Source of the DNA: Rhizobium sp. CCGE 510
GTDB taxonomy: Bacteria; Pseudomonadota; Alphaproteobacteria; Rhizobiales; Rhizobiaceae
Direction: 5' to 3'
Length of the DNA: 64,000 bases
Assembly: GCF_000292525.1 (NCBI RefSeq)
Contig: NZ_AEYF01000018.1
Span: 310,001-374,000 of the forward strand
Notes under the pieces: generated by a model
Told to the model about the DNA's origin: nothing
Seen by the model: only the letters and a program-made list of their open reading frames with translations
The model's database searches: none
Shown here: one piece after another, positions 19,903 through 29,388 of the stretch
How the letters are laid out: the number at the start of each line of letters is the position of its first letter
Numbering within the stretch: the stretch's first letter is position 1
Position numbers and translations under genes: made by a program

Positions 19903-21138
19903 TCAATCGGCCGAAGCGATGATCCCGGCAAAACGCTTCTGAGCGTCCTCAGGCGTCATCGACGGATTGGCGAAGAATTCGGAGAAGAGGTCTTCCTTCT
20001 GCTTCTGGCTGTCTGCCGAGAGCAACTGGTCGGTGCCTTGAATCACGTTGCCCTTGGCCAGGATATCGAGACCCTTCTTCATGCAATCATTGGCGGCGGC
20101 GAGATCGACGTCGCCGCGAACCGGCAGCGAACCCTTCTTCAGGTTGAAGGCAACCTGGGTCTTGGGATCGAGCAGGGTCTTGGCAAGCACAGCCTGCGCC
20201 TTGGACTTTTCGGCGTCCTTCAGCAGCGGGAAGTAGAAGGCGTCGCCGCCGGTCGAGATGATCTCGTTGACGCCGAGGCCCGGCAGGCAAGTGTAGTCGG
20301 TACCAGCTTTCTGGCCGGCGAGTGCAAATTCGCCCTGCGCCCAGTCACCCATGATCTGGCCACCGGCCTTGCCCGTGATGACGAGGTTGGTTGCCTGGTT
20401 CCAATCCTGGACGTTGCTACCCTTGGCCATGCGCCGCGCATCGTCGGCGGCCTTGAAGACCTTGGCGATTTCAGGACCGGCAGCAACTGTCGCATCCTTG
20501 TCCTTGAAGACCTTGTTGAAGGTATCTTTGCCAGCGACCGCAACCATCAGCACGTCGAACGCGCCTGTCGCCTGCCACGGCTGACCGCCGACGGCGAGCG
20601 GAATGATTCCGGCCTTTTCGAGAGCCGGAGCGGAAGCGACGAACTCGTCCCAGTTCTTCGGAACCTCGACGCCGGCCTTCTTGAAGGCGGCATTCGAAAG
20701 CCACAGCCACTGCCAGGAGTGGATGTTGACGGGCGCGCAATAGATCTTGCCGTCGATGGTGCAAGAATCGAGCAGGCTCGCCGGACGGATGATATCCTTC
20801 CAGTGCTCTGCGGTCGCCACGTCGGTCAGGTCGCGCATCAGGCCGGCCTGGACGAGTTCCTCAGCCTGGCGGCCATGGTTGAACTGCGTGGCGCCCATCG
20901 GGTCGCCGCCGGTAATGCGGCTGATCATGATCGGACGGGCAGTGCCGCCGGAGCCGGCGATTGCGCCGTCGACCCAATGGTTGCCGGTGGCGTCGAATGC
21001 CTTTGCCAACTCGGCGACGGCGGCAGATTCGCCACCTGATGTCCACCAATGCGTGACTTCGAGATCGGTGGCGTTGGCGGCTCCGAACGGAAGCGCGACT
21101 GAGGCGGCAAGCATGGCTGCCATAATACGGATTTTCAT
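19903..21138 (-). CDS. Carbohydrate ABC transporter substrate-binding protein
   Basis: 411 aa. Signal peptide residues 1-23 (ending GAANA), then an SBP type 1 fold (LEVTHWWTSGGE) typical of glucose/mannose and oligosaccharide binders, with tryptophan-rich segments such as NIHSWQWLWLS that stack on sugars. ATG 21138 with GAGGGAGG about 7 nt upstream. It is the first gene of the operon, divergent from the LacI-family regulator, and probably its main target. Confidence 0.93.
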   Translation of the reverse strand: MKIRIMAAMLAASVALPFGAANATDLEVTHWWTSGGESAAVAELAKAFDATGNHWVDGAIAGSGGTARPIMISRITGGDPMGATQFNHGRQAEELVQAGLMRDLTDVATAEHWKDIIRPASLLDSCTIDGKIYCAPVNIHSWQWLWLSNAAFKKAGVEVPKNWDEFVASAPALEKAGIIPLAVGGQPWQATGAFDVLMVAVAGKDTFNKVFKDKDATVAAGPEIAKVFKAADDARRMAKGSNVQDWNQATNLVITGKAGGQIMGDWAQGEFALAGQKAGTDYTCLPGLGVNEIISTGGDAFYFPLLKDAEKSKAQAVLAKTLLDPKTQVAFNLKKGSLPVRGDVDLAAANDCMKKGLDILAKGNVIQGTDQLLSADSQKQKEDLFSEFFANPSMTPEDAQKRFAGIIASAD

Positions 21139-21592
21139 GAGTTTTCCTCCCTCACTGAAACGTTGCCGGAAAAACTTAGATCAATCGATTTCAGCACGCA
21201 ACCGTTCGCTTGCAAATTTTTCCACGAGAACAAGAATTGCTACTTCTGCCTGTTTCCAATTGGACTGTAACGTGCTTTGAACTGGTATTCAGCCACAGGA
21301 TTTCGCAGGTGCACAGCCGCATCATGTCGATGAAAAAAAACAGAAAAATCCGGGGGGCGGTTTTTTCGGACGCATTATCCTTTTCGCATGTGCAGAAAAA
21401 CGCGGCATGAATCGCAAATTCAACCTGTGCGTACAATGTTGCAATGCACTCAACAAAAAGCCCTCGACATTTCTACTGTATCGTTACAGATTGAGTTCCT
21501 TAGGGAGGCGCGATTTTGGCAGGCGGCGGGCTTACGGCGCTTGGAAAAGCCTCTATAAGCGACACCAATTCGCGCAAGGCAGGCCTACAGGG
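21139..21592. promoter_or_regulatory. Divergent control region of the sugar operon and its LacI-family regulator
   Basis: 454 bp without a convincing gene. An imperfect dyad GCAAccgttcgcTTGC at 21198-21213 has the shape of a LacI/GalR operator (about 16 bp, CG-rich centre) and lies 60-75 bp before the binding-protein ATG. Further right the sequence is AT-rich (about 21320-21350 and 21400-21490) and may hold the regulator promoter. Operator assignment is inference from symmetry and position. Confidence 0.45.
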
Positions 21593-22636
21593 ATGGAAAA
21601 CAAAGGAAATTTCGGGCAAGCGGCAACAGCGCCAGCGGCGCGTGAGCGCCCAACGTTGAAGACGATCGCCTTCATGACCGGTCTCGGCGTGACGACGGTG
21701 TCGCGCGCGCTGAAGGATGCGCCCGACATTGGGGCGGAAACCAAGGAGCGGGTGCGCATGGTCGCCCGCCAGCTCGGTTACCAGCCGAACAGAGCCGGCG
21801 TGCGCTTGCGTACTGGCAAGACCAACGTCATTGCCCTCGTCCTCAGCATCGATGAAGAGATCATGGGCTTTTCGAGCCAGATGGTCTTCGGCATCTCGGA
21901 GGTCCTGTCCGGCACGCCCTATCATATCGTCGTCACGCCGCATTCCCACAGCAAGGATCCGATGCTGCCGGTGCGCTACATCCTCGATACCGGCTCGGCC
22001 GACGGCGTCATCATCTCGCGCATCGAGCCGGACGATCCGCGCGTGCGGCTGCTGACCGAACGCGGCATGCCCTTCGCCACCCATGGGCGCACTGATGCGG
22101 GTCTCACCCACCCCTTCCACGATTTCAACAACGAAGCCTTCGCCCACCAGGCGGTGGAACGGCTGGTCAAGCGCGGCCGGCGGCGCATCGCCCTGCTGCA
22201 GCCGCCGAGTAAACTCACCTATTACGCCCACGTCCGCATCGGCTTCCAGACTGGCCTGCACGATTACGGCGCCGAGGAAGTGCCGCTGCGTATCAACAGC
22301 GATGCGCCGCTTGCCGATATCCGCGACGTCGTCGAAGTGATGATGCGCTCGGAAAACGCGCCTGACGGCATCGTCTGTTCGGCCGGCAGCGCGGCGATTG
22401 CCGTCAATGCCGGCATCGAGGCTGCCGGCAAGGCGCTCGGCCGCGATCTCGACATGGTGTCGAAGCAGTCTGTGCCGATCCTAAACTGGATCCGCCCGGA
22501 GATCATCACTGTCCAGGAAGACGTGCGCCAAGCCGGCCGCGAAATGGCCAAAGCCGTCATCGCCCGCATCGACGGCGTCGAACCGGAACTGCTGCAGAGC
22601 ATCAGCCAGCCGATCTGGCCGGAGAGCGGACGGTAA
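21593..22636 (+). CDS. LacI-family transcriptional regulator
   Basis: 347 aa. N-terminal helix-turn-helix and hinge ([20 protein letters not shown], about residues 22-41; [15 protein letters not shown]), then a periplasmic-binding-protein-like effector domain. ATG 21593 is chosen because the ORF upstream is poor and the protein begins just ahead of the HTH as in the family. It is divergent from the sugar ABC operon and presumably represses it until a sugar binds. Confidence 0.9.
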   Translation: MENKGNFGQAATAPAARERPTLKTIAFMTGLGVTTVSRALKDAPDIGAETKERVRMVARQLGYQPNRAGVRLRTGKTNVIALVLSIDEEIMGFSSQMVFGISEVLSGTPYHIVVTPHSHSKDPMLPVRYILDTGSADGVIISRIEPDDPRVRLLTERGMPFATHGRTDAGLTHPFHDFNNEAFAHQAVERLVKRGRRRIALLQPPSKLTYYAHVRIGFQTGLHDYGAEEVPLRINSDAPLADIRDVVEVMMRSENAPDGIVCSAGSAAIAVNAGIEAAGKALGRDLDMVSKQSVPILNWIRPEIITVQEDVRQAGREMAKAVIARIDGVEPELLQSISQPIWPESGR

Positions 22637-23158
22637 GGCGGGCACAGGATGAAGCGCGTGGCATCCGCTAACATCCCTCGCGCTTGAGGCACGTAGCCCT
22701 TAGGGCGAAGCCTCGAAGGACATGCCACGACGCTGCTCTTTGATGCATCAAACGCCGGCGCACACGCCCTCCTTTCGCTTCGTCGGGAGCATTAACCTCT
22801 CCTCCGTCATTCCTGTGCTTGTCATAGGAATCCCGCCACCGCGCGTCCGCGCGGTGAATGACTCTACACGACGTTGAAAAAGTCTCTTGCGCCCAAGGAC
22901 TTGGGCGCACTGGGTTCCTGTGACAAGCACAGGAATGATGGAGGGAAGGTTAGCGCATGCCCTAAATCTTTCGCCGGCGTACTCGGGCGCCATATGATCG
23001 GATGGACGCCGCTACGCCGCTCCTTGCCTTAATTTCGCGTCCACCGCGGCGCGCCCGCCTTACCCTTAGAGGCTATGGATTCGGAGATGGGCATCGGTTC
23101 GAAAAAAGCCAAGATTGCCGGCCATCTCATGAGGCGAACCACGGGGGAGATCGACAGA
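22637..23158. other. 522-bp gap carrying repeat B2
   Basis: No convincing gene. The centre is occupied by repeat B2 (22795-22951). The right end (from about 23060) could be coding if the following gene starts at 23075 instead of 23159. Confidence 0.5.
22795..22951. repeat. Long palindromic repeat, family B, copy 2
   Basis: Arms taacctctcctccgtcattc ... and complement around a core with gcgcgtccgcgcgg and cccaaggacttgggc. It is the most complete of the three copies, with extended outer arms. It matches copies 1 (10771-10895) and 3 (57213-57350). Confidence 0.85.
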
Positions 23159-23770
23159 ATGCAGCCGAGCGTGCCCTATTTCAGCCAATGGGAAACACCC
23201 AGCATGACGCTCCCGGTGCTTGCCGAGGGATCGCCGGCCCTGTTGCGTGATCCGCTCTGGCGCCATTCTGGCGCCACAACGATCGAGGAATATGCGCGCT
23301 GGGCGGTCAATGTCTGCGGCATGGCCTGCCTGAAGTCGATCCTTGCCGCCCGCGGCGAAATCCATCCGACCCTCGAACTTGCCCGGGCCTGCACTAGATA
23401 TGGCGGTTATGTCGTCAACGAGATCGATGCCTCGATCAAGGGGCTGATCTACGCACCTTTCGTCCGCTTCGCCGCCGACCGATTCGCGCTTGGTGCAGAG
23501 ACGATGACAGGCGTCGAGACATCGGCCATTCCAGAGCTTCTGTCGAAGCGGCGCTTCTTCATCGCCTCGGTGCATTCGGCCATCCGCTGGCCGGAGCACG
23601 AGCCGCCGTCGAAGGGCGGCCATCTGGTGCTGGTGACGGCGGCCAGCGACGAGATGATCCGCTTCCACAACCCGTCCGGCCATGACGCGGCGAGCCAGGC
23701 CGATGTGACGCTGCCGCTCGCCGTCTTCGACCGCTTCTTTGCCAATCGCGGCATATCTGTCGACGCCTGA
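23159..23770 (+). CDS. C39-like cysteine peptidase family protein
   Basis: 203 aa from ATG 23159 (GGGGGAG upstream); an ATG at 23075 would add 28 basic residues. A papain-like/C39-like fold is suggested by VNVCGMACLKSIL (candidate nucleophile Cys53), GGHLVLVTA (His) and FHNPSG (Asn/Asp position). No signal peptide or membrane segment, so it is probably cytoplasmic. It lies 33 bp ahead of a D-Ala-D-Ala ligase homologue on the same strand, suggesting a joint peptide-related task. Whether it cleaves or ligates peptides is unknown. Confidence 0.7.
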   Translation: MQPSVPYFSQWETPSMTLPVLAEGSPALLRDPLWRHSGATTIEEYARWAVNVCGMACLKSILAARGEIHPTLELARACTRYGGYVVNEIDASIKGLIYAPFVRFAADRFALGAETMTGVETSAIPELLSKRRFFIASVHSAIRWPEHEPPSKGGHLVLVTAASDEMIRFHNPSGHDAASQADVTLPLAVFDRFFANRGISVDA

Positions 23771-23803
23771 CCTTTTCAACACCAGATCGTTTCGGAGGCT
23801 TGC

Positions 23804-24880
23804 ATGATCCCTTTCCCAAACAGGCTGCGCATCGCCGTGCTCTTCGGCGGCCGCTCGGCCGAACATGAGGTTTCCATCCTTTCGGCAACCAATGTCATGG
23901 GCGCGCTCAAGCCCGAGAAATATGACGCCGTCCCTGTTTTCGTCACTCGCGAGGGACAATGGCTGCTCAGCAATTTCGAGGAGGGCGTGCTGGCGACACC
24001 TTCATCAGGCGTCGAAATCTGCCTCGTGCCCGGCGGACAGGGCCGGATGCTGGCAATCCCGGCCCATGGCGCTTCGCATGAATTGCCAAGGATCGACATC
24101 CTGTTTCCCGTGCTGCACGGCCCGCATGGCGAAGACGGCTCAGTGCAAGGTGTGGCAGAGGTGGCCCGCGTGCCACTTGCCGGCTGCGGCATCCTCGGCT
24201 CAGCCGCAGCACTCGACAAGGATATCGCCAAGCGCCTGCTGAAGGCAGCAGGCCTGCCGGTGGCGCGCGCGGTGACGATCCGGGAGGACGCGGTTCCATC
24301 GCTTGCAGCCCTCGAAAGCGAGCTTGGCCTGCCGCTCTTCATCAAGCCGGCGCGGCAGGGATCATCGGTCGGCGTCGCCAAGGTCCATGCCAGCCAGGAA
24401 TTCGCAGGCGCCCTTGCGGAAGCCTTCCGCCATGATCGCGTCCTGCTTGCCGAGGAATTCGTTGCCGGCCGCGAGATCGAATTCAGCGTGCTGGAGGATG
24501 CGGCAGGAGAACTCTTCGTCTCCCGGCCGGGAGAGATCGTGCCGGCGGAAAGTCACGGCTTCTACAGCTACGATGCTAAATATATTGACGAGAAGGGCGC
24601 GGCGCTGAAAGTCCCGGCCGAACTGCCTGAGAAGGTCGAGGCCGCCATGCGCGACATGGCCGCAAGAGCCTTCAGGGCCGTCGGCTGCGACGCCATGGCC
24701 CGCGTCGACTTTTTCCTGACGGATGACATGCGGTTCCTCGTCAATGAGATCAACACCATCCCCGGCTTTACCGACATCAGCATGTATTCCAAGGCGATGG
24801 CGGCAAGCGGCGTCAGTTACGCCGAAATCATTGACAGGCTGGTGGATCACGGATTGGCGCGCGCCGGCCGGGCCGCCTGA
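23804..24880 (+). CDS. D-alanine--D-alanine ligase homologue (ATP-grasp)
   Basis: 358 aa. N-terminal VLFGGRSAEHEVSILSA, central FPVLHGPHGEDGSVQG with the substrate Glu/Ser, ATP-grasp segment PLFIKPARQGSSVGVAKV, and Mg2+ ligands in RVDFFL...FLVNEINTIPGFTDISMYSK. This is the DdlA-type organisation. Rhizobia usually carry a ddl in the mur-fts cluster; this one is outside it, next to a C39-like peptidase and an ATPase, so it may be a second Ddl or join other substrates. Start ATG 23804 (GGAGG upstream). Confidence 0.88.
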   Translation: MIPFPNRLRIAVLFGGRSAEHEVSILSATNVMGALKPEKYDAVPVFVTREGQWLLSNFEEGVLATPSSGVEICLVPGGQGRMLAIPAHGASHELPRIDILFPVLHGPHGEDGSVQGVAEVARVPLAGCGILGSAAALDKDIAKRLLKAAGLPVARAVTIREDAVPSLAALESELGLPLFIKPARQGSSVGVAKVHASQEFAGALAEAFRHDRVLLAEEFVAGREIEFSVLEDAAGELFVSRPGEIVPAESHGFYSYDAKYIDEKGAALKVPAELPEKVEAAMRDMAARAFRAVGCDAMARVDFFLTDDMRFLVNEINTIPGFTDISMYSKAMAASGVSYAEIIDRLVDHGLARAGRAA

Positions 24881-24908
24881 CACAGGAATTTGAGACTGGA
24901 GCTTGACC

Positions 24909-25448
24909 ATGAACAGGTCGGTCTTGATTTCGGGCTGTTCCGGCGGAGGAAAATCGACACTTCTTCTGGAACTTGCCGCCCGCGGTCATGCCGTCGTCGA
25001 AGAGCCCGGCCGGCGGATCGTCAGCCAAGAGCTTGAAGGCGGCGGGGCGGCCCTACCCTGGATCGATATGGTGGCCTTTGCCCGCCGCGCGATCGCGATG
25101 GCGATGGCCGACTATATAGCGGCGAACGAGCAGGCCAGCTGGACGTTTTTCGACCGTGGGCTGATCGATGCCGCCGCAGTGCTTCAGTATCTGACCGGCG
25201 AACCGGTCCTGGAAAAATCGACCGCCGGCAACCTCTATCACCACATAGTTTTTCTGACGCCGCCATGGCCGGAAATCTACACCACCGACCCCGAGCGGCG
25301 CCATGGCTTCGACGAGGCGGCCACCGAATATGACCGGCTTGCCGCGATCTATCCGGCACTCGGCTACGAGGTCGTCATCCTGCCGAAAATCACGGCCGCT
25401 GACCGGGCGGATTTCATCCTAGCCCGCCTGTCTCAAGGGGTGAAGTGA
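24909..25448 (+). CDS. Small AAA/P-loop ATPase
   Basis: 179 aa. Walker A SGCSGGGKST at residues 8-17, a Walker B-like TFFDRGLIDA and an arginine-containing C-terminal half (TDPERRHGFDEA). Proteins of this type (AAA_28) are annotated as ATPases or nucleotide kinase-like proteins of unknown substrate. ATG 24909 has GGAG 7 nt upstream; a TTG two codons earlier is less likely. It follows the Ddl homologue by 28 bp and overlaps the 3' end of a convergent acetyltransferase gene by 16 bp. Confidence 0.8.
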   Translation: MNRSVLISGCSGGGKSTLLLELAARGHAVVEEPGRRIVSQELEGGGAALPWIDMVAFARRAIAMAMADYIAANEQASWTFFDRGLIDAAAVLQYLTGEPVLEKSTAGNLYHHIVFLTPPWPEIYTTDPERRHGFDEAATEYDRLAAIYPALGYEVVILPKITAADRADFILARLSQGVK

Positions 25449-25942
25449 CGGTAGACGAGATCCTTGGGATCACTTCGAGGCGCGGTGAGATCAAGGCGCG
25501 CGCCGAGCCGTTCCGCAACGGCAACGGACGCCGCATTGCCGGGCGCGATATAGCTGACGAGCGATGGCAGCTTGAGCGTCGCAAAGGCCCAGTCGCGTAG
25601 CGCCAAGGCCGCTTCGGTGGCATAACCCTGGCCCTCATATTCCTCATAGACGAACCAGCCCAATTCCTTCTCCGGAAAGAGCGGTCCATGATTGATTCCC
25701 ACCTGACCAACACACTCGCCGGTTTCGCCAAGCTCGATCGTCAGCGCTCCGTGCCCGAAAAGCTCCCACAGGGCGACGTCATGACAGAACATCCCCCACG
25801 CTGCGCGCAGATCGAACGGCCCGCCCATTCCGATCGATCGCGGCGACGCCATCAGCTGCGCATAGGCGGCGAAATCGTCGATCTCAGGCATGCGGAGCCG
25901 AAGACGCTCGGTTCGGATGGTCATCGCGCCCGTTTCAGACAT
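25433..25942 (-). CDS. GNAT N-acetyltransferase (RimJ/RimL type)
   Basis: 169 aa. The RimJ/RimL layout is visible: TERLRLRMPEIDDFAAYAQL at the start, an acetyl-CoA loop region (EEYEGQGYATEAALALRDWA) and a C-terminal ASVAVAERLGARLD. It acetylates an amine, perhaps a protein N-terminus or small molecule. It converges on the AAA gene, overlapping by 16 bp. Confidence 0.85.
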   Translation of the reverse strand: MSETGAMTIRTERLRLRMPEIDDFAAYAQLMASPRSIGMGGPFDLRAAWGMFCHDVALWELFGHGALTIELGETGECVGQVGINHGPLFPEKELGWFVYEEYEGQGYATEAALALRDWAFATLKLPSLVSYIAPGNAASVAVAERLGARLDLTAPRSDPKDLVYRHFTP

Positions 25943-26059
25943 GTCGCCGCCTTCCCTGTCAGGTTGGGTTTGAGTTTCGGATGTTAGATGGATCTTCTAA
26001 TCTAAAGCGCGCCGCGATCTTTCAGATTCGCTCCTTGCGCTTTAGCTCTTTGTTTTTAC

Positions 26060-26129
26060 GCATGTCGTCGCCGCAAAAGCGCTTCGCACTTTGCCTGGGA
26101 AAACCGCTGCCCACTTTTGCGCGACATGC
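26060..26129. repeat. Short inverted repeat, family D (gcatgtcg type)
   Basis: Arms gcatgtcg ... cgacatgc around gcaaaa/ttttgc. The same scaffold occurs at 36541-36587 (tgcatgccg ... cggcatgca), where both are preceded by ctttgttttta. It lies between two convergently unrelated GNAT genes. Confidence 0.7.
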
Positions 26130-26130
26130 T

Positions 26131-26625
26131 TTAGCTTTCAAATGCCGGGGCGAATTGCAGCGTCCCACTTGGCGGGGATCCACGGAAAACAATCCGCTGC
26201 ACGAGCCGCGTATCGAGGTCGAGGTATTTCAGTTGCCCGTCGCTGCTGAAACCAACACGGCCATAGATGTGGGGATTGCCAATCAGCGCGCATCCGCTCG
26301 CACCCATGTCCTTCAGCAGTTCAGCTCCCCTAACGATCAGCGCTTTGCCGATTCCCTGCCGCTGTCTCTCCGGCTTGACCGATATCGGCCCCAGCCCGAA
26401 CCAGCCAGCATGTGCGCCGTCAATGGTCACCGGCGAAAACGCGATATGCCCCAGGATCTCCCCGTCCTGTTCCGCCACCAGCGAGATCGTCAAATCGCCC
26501 GCCGCCCGAAGTCTCCGGACAATCTCCGCTTCCGTACCGTTGCTATAGGGCATCGGCTTGAAAGCGGTCGAGGTCAGATCATGGATCGCATCGATATCGT
26601 CAAGCGTTTCGTCTCGGATCAGCAT
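26131..26625 (-). CDS. GNAT N-acetyltransferase
   Basis: 164 aa from ATG 26625, with GAGGA about 10 nt upstream; a GTG seven codons earlier is possible. Acetyl-CoA loop ISVKPERQRQGIGKALI and a following IGNPHIYGRVGF typical of the YhbS-like subgroup. It has a standalone position and its substrate is unknown. The stop lies 1 bp past repeat D on its left side. Confidence 0.85.
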   Translation of the reverse strand: MLIRDETLDDIDAIHDLTSTAFKPMPYSNGTEAEIVRRLRAAGDLTISLVAEQDGEILGHIAFSPVTIDGAHAGWFGLGPISVKPERQRQGIGKALIVRGAELLKDMGASGCALIGNPHIYGRVGFSSDGQLKYLDLDTRLVQRIVFRGSPPSGTLQFAPAFES

Positions 26626-26818
26626 CCCTGTCAATTCCTCAGCCACCTTGTCGCGTATAAACAGTGTCTTATCCTATTGAAACGAAGTGTCGTAGATCCC
26701 ACGCGAATCTCGCGGGAATTCGCTGCCCCTCTTCCGCAGACGATTATCCGAGGTTATAGACTGAGGTGCGTGGGCACCGTCCTGCTGATCGAAACATGCG
26801 GCAGCACCACAGACCCCA

Positions 26819-26848
26819 CGAAAAAGCCCGGCGCGACGGCCGGGCTCT
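26819..26848 (-). terminator. Rho-independent terminator of gnd
   Basis: On the minus strand, stem AGCCCGGC / GCCGGGCT with loop CGTCGC, followed by TTTTTC. It lies 25 bp past the gnd stop, in the expected orientation. Confidence 0.88.
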
Positions 26849-26872
26849 TCGTTGATGTCGTTTCGGCAAACT

Positions 26873-28303
26873 TCAGAAAGTCGAGGCACCGCTGCCCCAG
26901 GGGCCGTGATGGAAATCCTTACCATCAAGACGGTCGAAGCCGTGGGCGCCGAAGAAATCGCGCTGCGCCTGGATGAGGTTGGCGGTTCCCCTGCCCTGGC
27001 GATAGGCGTCGAAATAGGTCAGCGCCGAGGACAGCGCCGGCACCGGCAGGCCGGCGGAAATGGCCGCAGTGACGACGCGACGCAGCGCCGGGATCGATTC
27101 CTTGACCATGTCGGAGAAGGCCGGCGTAACGATCAGGTTCGCAGCGTCGGGCGCCTTGGTGAAGGCCGAGGTGATCTCGTCGAGGAACTGCGAGCGGATG
27201 ATGCAGCCGGCACGCCAGATCCTGGCAATCGTCGGCATCGGCAGCGACCAGTTGAATTCGCGCGAGGCTTCCGCCATCACCGCGAAGCCCTGCGCATAAG
27301 CGCCGATCTTGGCGGCAAACAGCGCCAGCTCCAGATCCTTGTTGAGTTCGGGGCCGTAAGCGATCGGGAAGGATACGGCCTGCGTGCCGAAGATCTTTTC
27401 GGCGGCTTCGCGCTCAGACTTCATCGAAGAGAGGCTGCGGGCGGCGACCGCGGCTTCGATCGCCGTTGCCGGAATGCCCATGTTCTGCGCCTCGATCGCC
27501 GACCATTTGCCGGTGCCCTTCTGGCCGGCCTTGTCGAGGATCATGTCGACCATCGGCCCGCCGGAAACGGGATCGGTCGCGGCAAGTACCTTCTCGGAAA
27601 TCTCGATCAGGTAGGAGTTCAGCCGGCCCTTGTTCCACTCGCCGAAGATACCGGAGATGTCGGAGGCGCTTTTGCCGAGACCGTCGCGCAGGATGCCGTA
27701 GATTTCGGCGATCATCTGCATATCGGCATATTCGATGCCGTTATGGATGGTCTTGACGAAATGGCCGGCACCGTCATTGCCGAGCCAGGCGACGCAGGGC
27801 TCGTCATTGTAGCGGGCGGCGATCGAGGTCAGCACCTTCTCGACGCGCTTCCAGGATTCCTCCGTGCCGCCGACCATGATCGACGGGCCGTGGCGCGCAC
27901 CTTCCTCGCCGCCGGAAACACCCATGCCAATGAAGGTCAGATCGGTATTCTTCAGGCGGTCGAAGCGGGCGACGGTGTCGCGGAAATTGGCGTTGCCGGC
28001 ATCGATCATGATGTCGCCCTTGGACAGATGGGGGCGCAGCAGTTCCATCTGCTGGTCGACGGGATCACCCGCCTTAATCATGATGATGATCGGGCGCGGC
28101 GGCCGGATCGCATCGACGAACTCTTCGATGGTCTTGCACGGAATGATCTGCTTCTTCAGATCGCCGGCGCTTTCGTAGAACTCGTCGGTTTTCTCCGGCG
28201 TACGGTTGAAGACCGCAATTTTATTGCCTTTCTCCGCGATGTTGAGCGCCAGGTTGGAGCCCATGACCGCGAGGCCGATCAGTCCGATTTCTGCCTTTTC
28301 CAC
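26873..28303 (-). CDS. gnd: 6-phosphogluconate dehydrogenase, decarboxylating
   Basis: 476 aa, the family length. It oxidises 6-phosphogluconate to ribulose 5-phosphate and CO2 with NADP+ (oxidative pentose phosphate pathway, cytosol). N-terminal GLIGLAVMGSNLALN and NRTPEKTDEF bind the cofactor, followed by DAGNANFRDT, GVSGGEEGARHGPSIM and catalytic Lys/Asn in GHFVKTIHNGIEYADMQ. The start is GTG 28303, with GGAGG 6 nt upstream; the upstream extension of the frame is not family-like. Ends with its own terminator. Confidence 0.95.
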   Translation of the reverse strand: MEKAEIGLIGLAVMGSNLALNIAEKGNKIAVFNRTPEKTDEFYESAGDLKKQIIPCKTIEEFVDAIRPPRPIIIMIKAGDPVDQQMELLRPHLSKGDIMIDAGNANFRDTVARFDRLKNTDLTFIGMGVSGGEEGARHGPSIMVGGTEESWKRVEKVLTSIAARYNDEPCVAWLGNDGAGHFVKTIHNGIEYADMQMIAEIYGILRDGLGKSASDISGIFGEWNKGRLNSYLIEISEKVLAATDPVSGGPMVDMILDKAGQKGTGKWSAIEAQNMGIPATAIEAAVAARSLSSMKSEREAAEKIFGTQAVSFPIAYGPELNKDLELALFAAKIGAYAQGFAVMAEASREFNWSLPMPTIARIWRAGCIIRSQFLDEITSAFTKAPDAANLIVTPAFSDMVKESIPALRRVVTAAISAGLPVPALSSALTYFDAYRQGRGTANLIQAQRDFFGAHGFDRLDGKDFHHGPWGSGASTF

Positions 28304-28529
28304 GACAAACCTCCGATGTGTCATTTGGACCGGTGTTGTGGCACTGTCTCGGTCAAACGGCAAGTCTGGCAAGGGTCTAATCGGTTCGCGAAAGCCAATG
28401 AAATGAAGCTTGCAATATCCCGGCTTGTCCGACAACCGTTTGCGCCGGCTCATCGGCAACCAAGTTTTCTCGCGACCTGCCCTTGATGCCCTATCTGATG
28501 GTATCATCCACATTTCGGGAGATATCGCA

Positions 28530-29321
28530 TTGGCCTCGGAAAAACGAAAAGATACGGCTCTGCTCGCGGCCGTCGCCGGCCGCTACCGCGAATATGCTCC
28601 GCCGCCGCCGCTGCGGCGCCATTTCAGCCGGCTCTGGTCGCACTCGCTCCACGACGGTCCACCGGCGATGGTGGCGATCGTGCCGGACGGTTATTGTGAT
28701 CTCCTTTGGATCGACGGCCGGCTGGTTGTCGCCGGCCCCGACAGGACAGCGGCCTTTCCCGTACTCCGGACTGGCGCGACGGTTATCGGCGCACGTTTTG
28801 CGCCGGGCGCCGCCGCACCGTGGCTGAAGACGCCGCTTTCGGCGCCGGTCGGCTGCTCGGTGCCGCTTGCTGACATCGGCTGGAAGGACGCGGCCAAATT
28901 CGAGGCGCGGCTTGGCGATTGTCGCGATCCTTCTGAAGCCATGGCGCTGTTTGGCCGCCTGCTCGAAGAGGCCGCCCGCGATGAGGACGAACCTGCCCTG
29001 GACGCCGCCATTATCTTCGACGTCGCCGACAGCGGTCGCCAGACGCCCGGGCTGTTTGACCGGCTCGGCATGAGCGAAAGGCAGTTGCGCCGCCGATGCC
29101 ACCATCATTTCGGCTACGGCGCCAAGACGCTGGAACGGATCCGCCGGTTCCAGCGTTTCCTCGACCTCTGCCGCAGGTCGGACACGATGGCGCTTGCGCA
29201 CTTCGCACTCGAGGCGGGCTTTGCCGATCAGGCCCATATGACGCGAGAGGTCGGCGAGTTCTCGAGCCTGACACCCGCCGTCATTCTCGGCCAGTTCGGC
29301 ATGCCGAAAAGGCCAGACTGA
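28530..29321 (+). CDS. AraC-family transcriptional regulator
   Basis: 263 aa from TTG 28530, which has GGGAG 8 nt upstream; a TTG at 28410 would add 40 residues. N-terminal DUF6597-type domain (YREYAPPPPLRRHFSRLWSH, then PDGYCDLLW), C-terminal AraC DNA-binding domain with HTH segments (LGMSERQLRRRCHHHFGYGA and ALEAGFADQAHMTREV). Possible targets are the SRPBCC and VOC genes 67 bp downstream, which run in the same direction. Confidence 0.82.
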   Translation: MASEKRKDTALLAAVAGRYREYAPPPPLRRHFSRLWSHSLHDGPPAMVAIVPDGYCDLLWIDGRLVVAGPDRTAAFPVLRTGATVIGARFAPGAAAPWLKTPLSAPVGCSVPLADIGWKDAAKFEARLGDCRDPSEAMALFGRLLEEAARDEDEPALDAAIIFDVADSGRQTPGLFDRLGMSERQLRRRCHHHFGYGAKTLERIRRFQRFLDLCRRSDTMALAHFALEAGFADQAHMTREVGEFSSLTPAVILGQFGMPKRPD

Positions 29322-29388
29322 CCGTTTTGTTCAAGACCCCGCGGATCGGCCTGTTACTACAGCCAGATCAATTAAGGACCTGCAAGCC

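Noticed and set aside
26852..28486. 544-aa plus-strand ORF
   Set aside because: It is a shadow of gnd on the other strand; gnd has all family motifs, a matching length and its own terminator.
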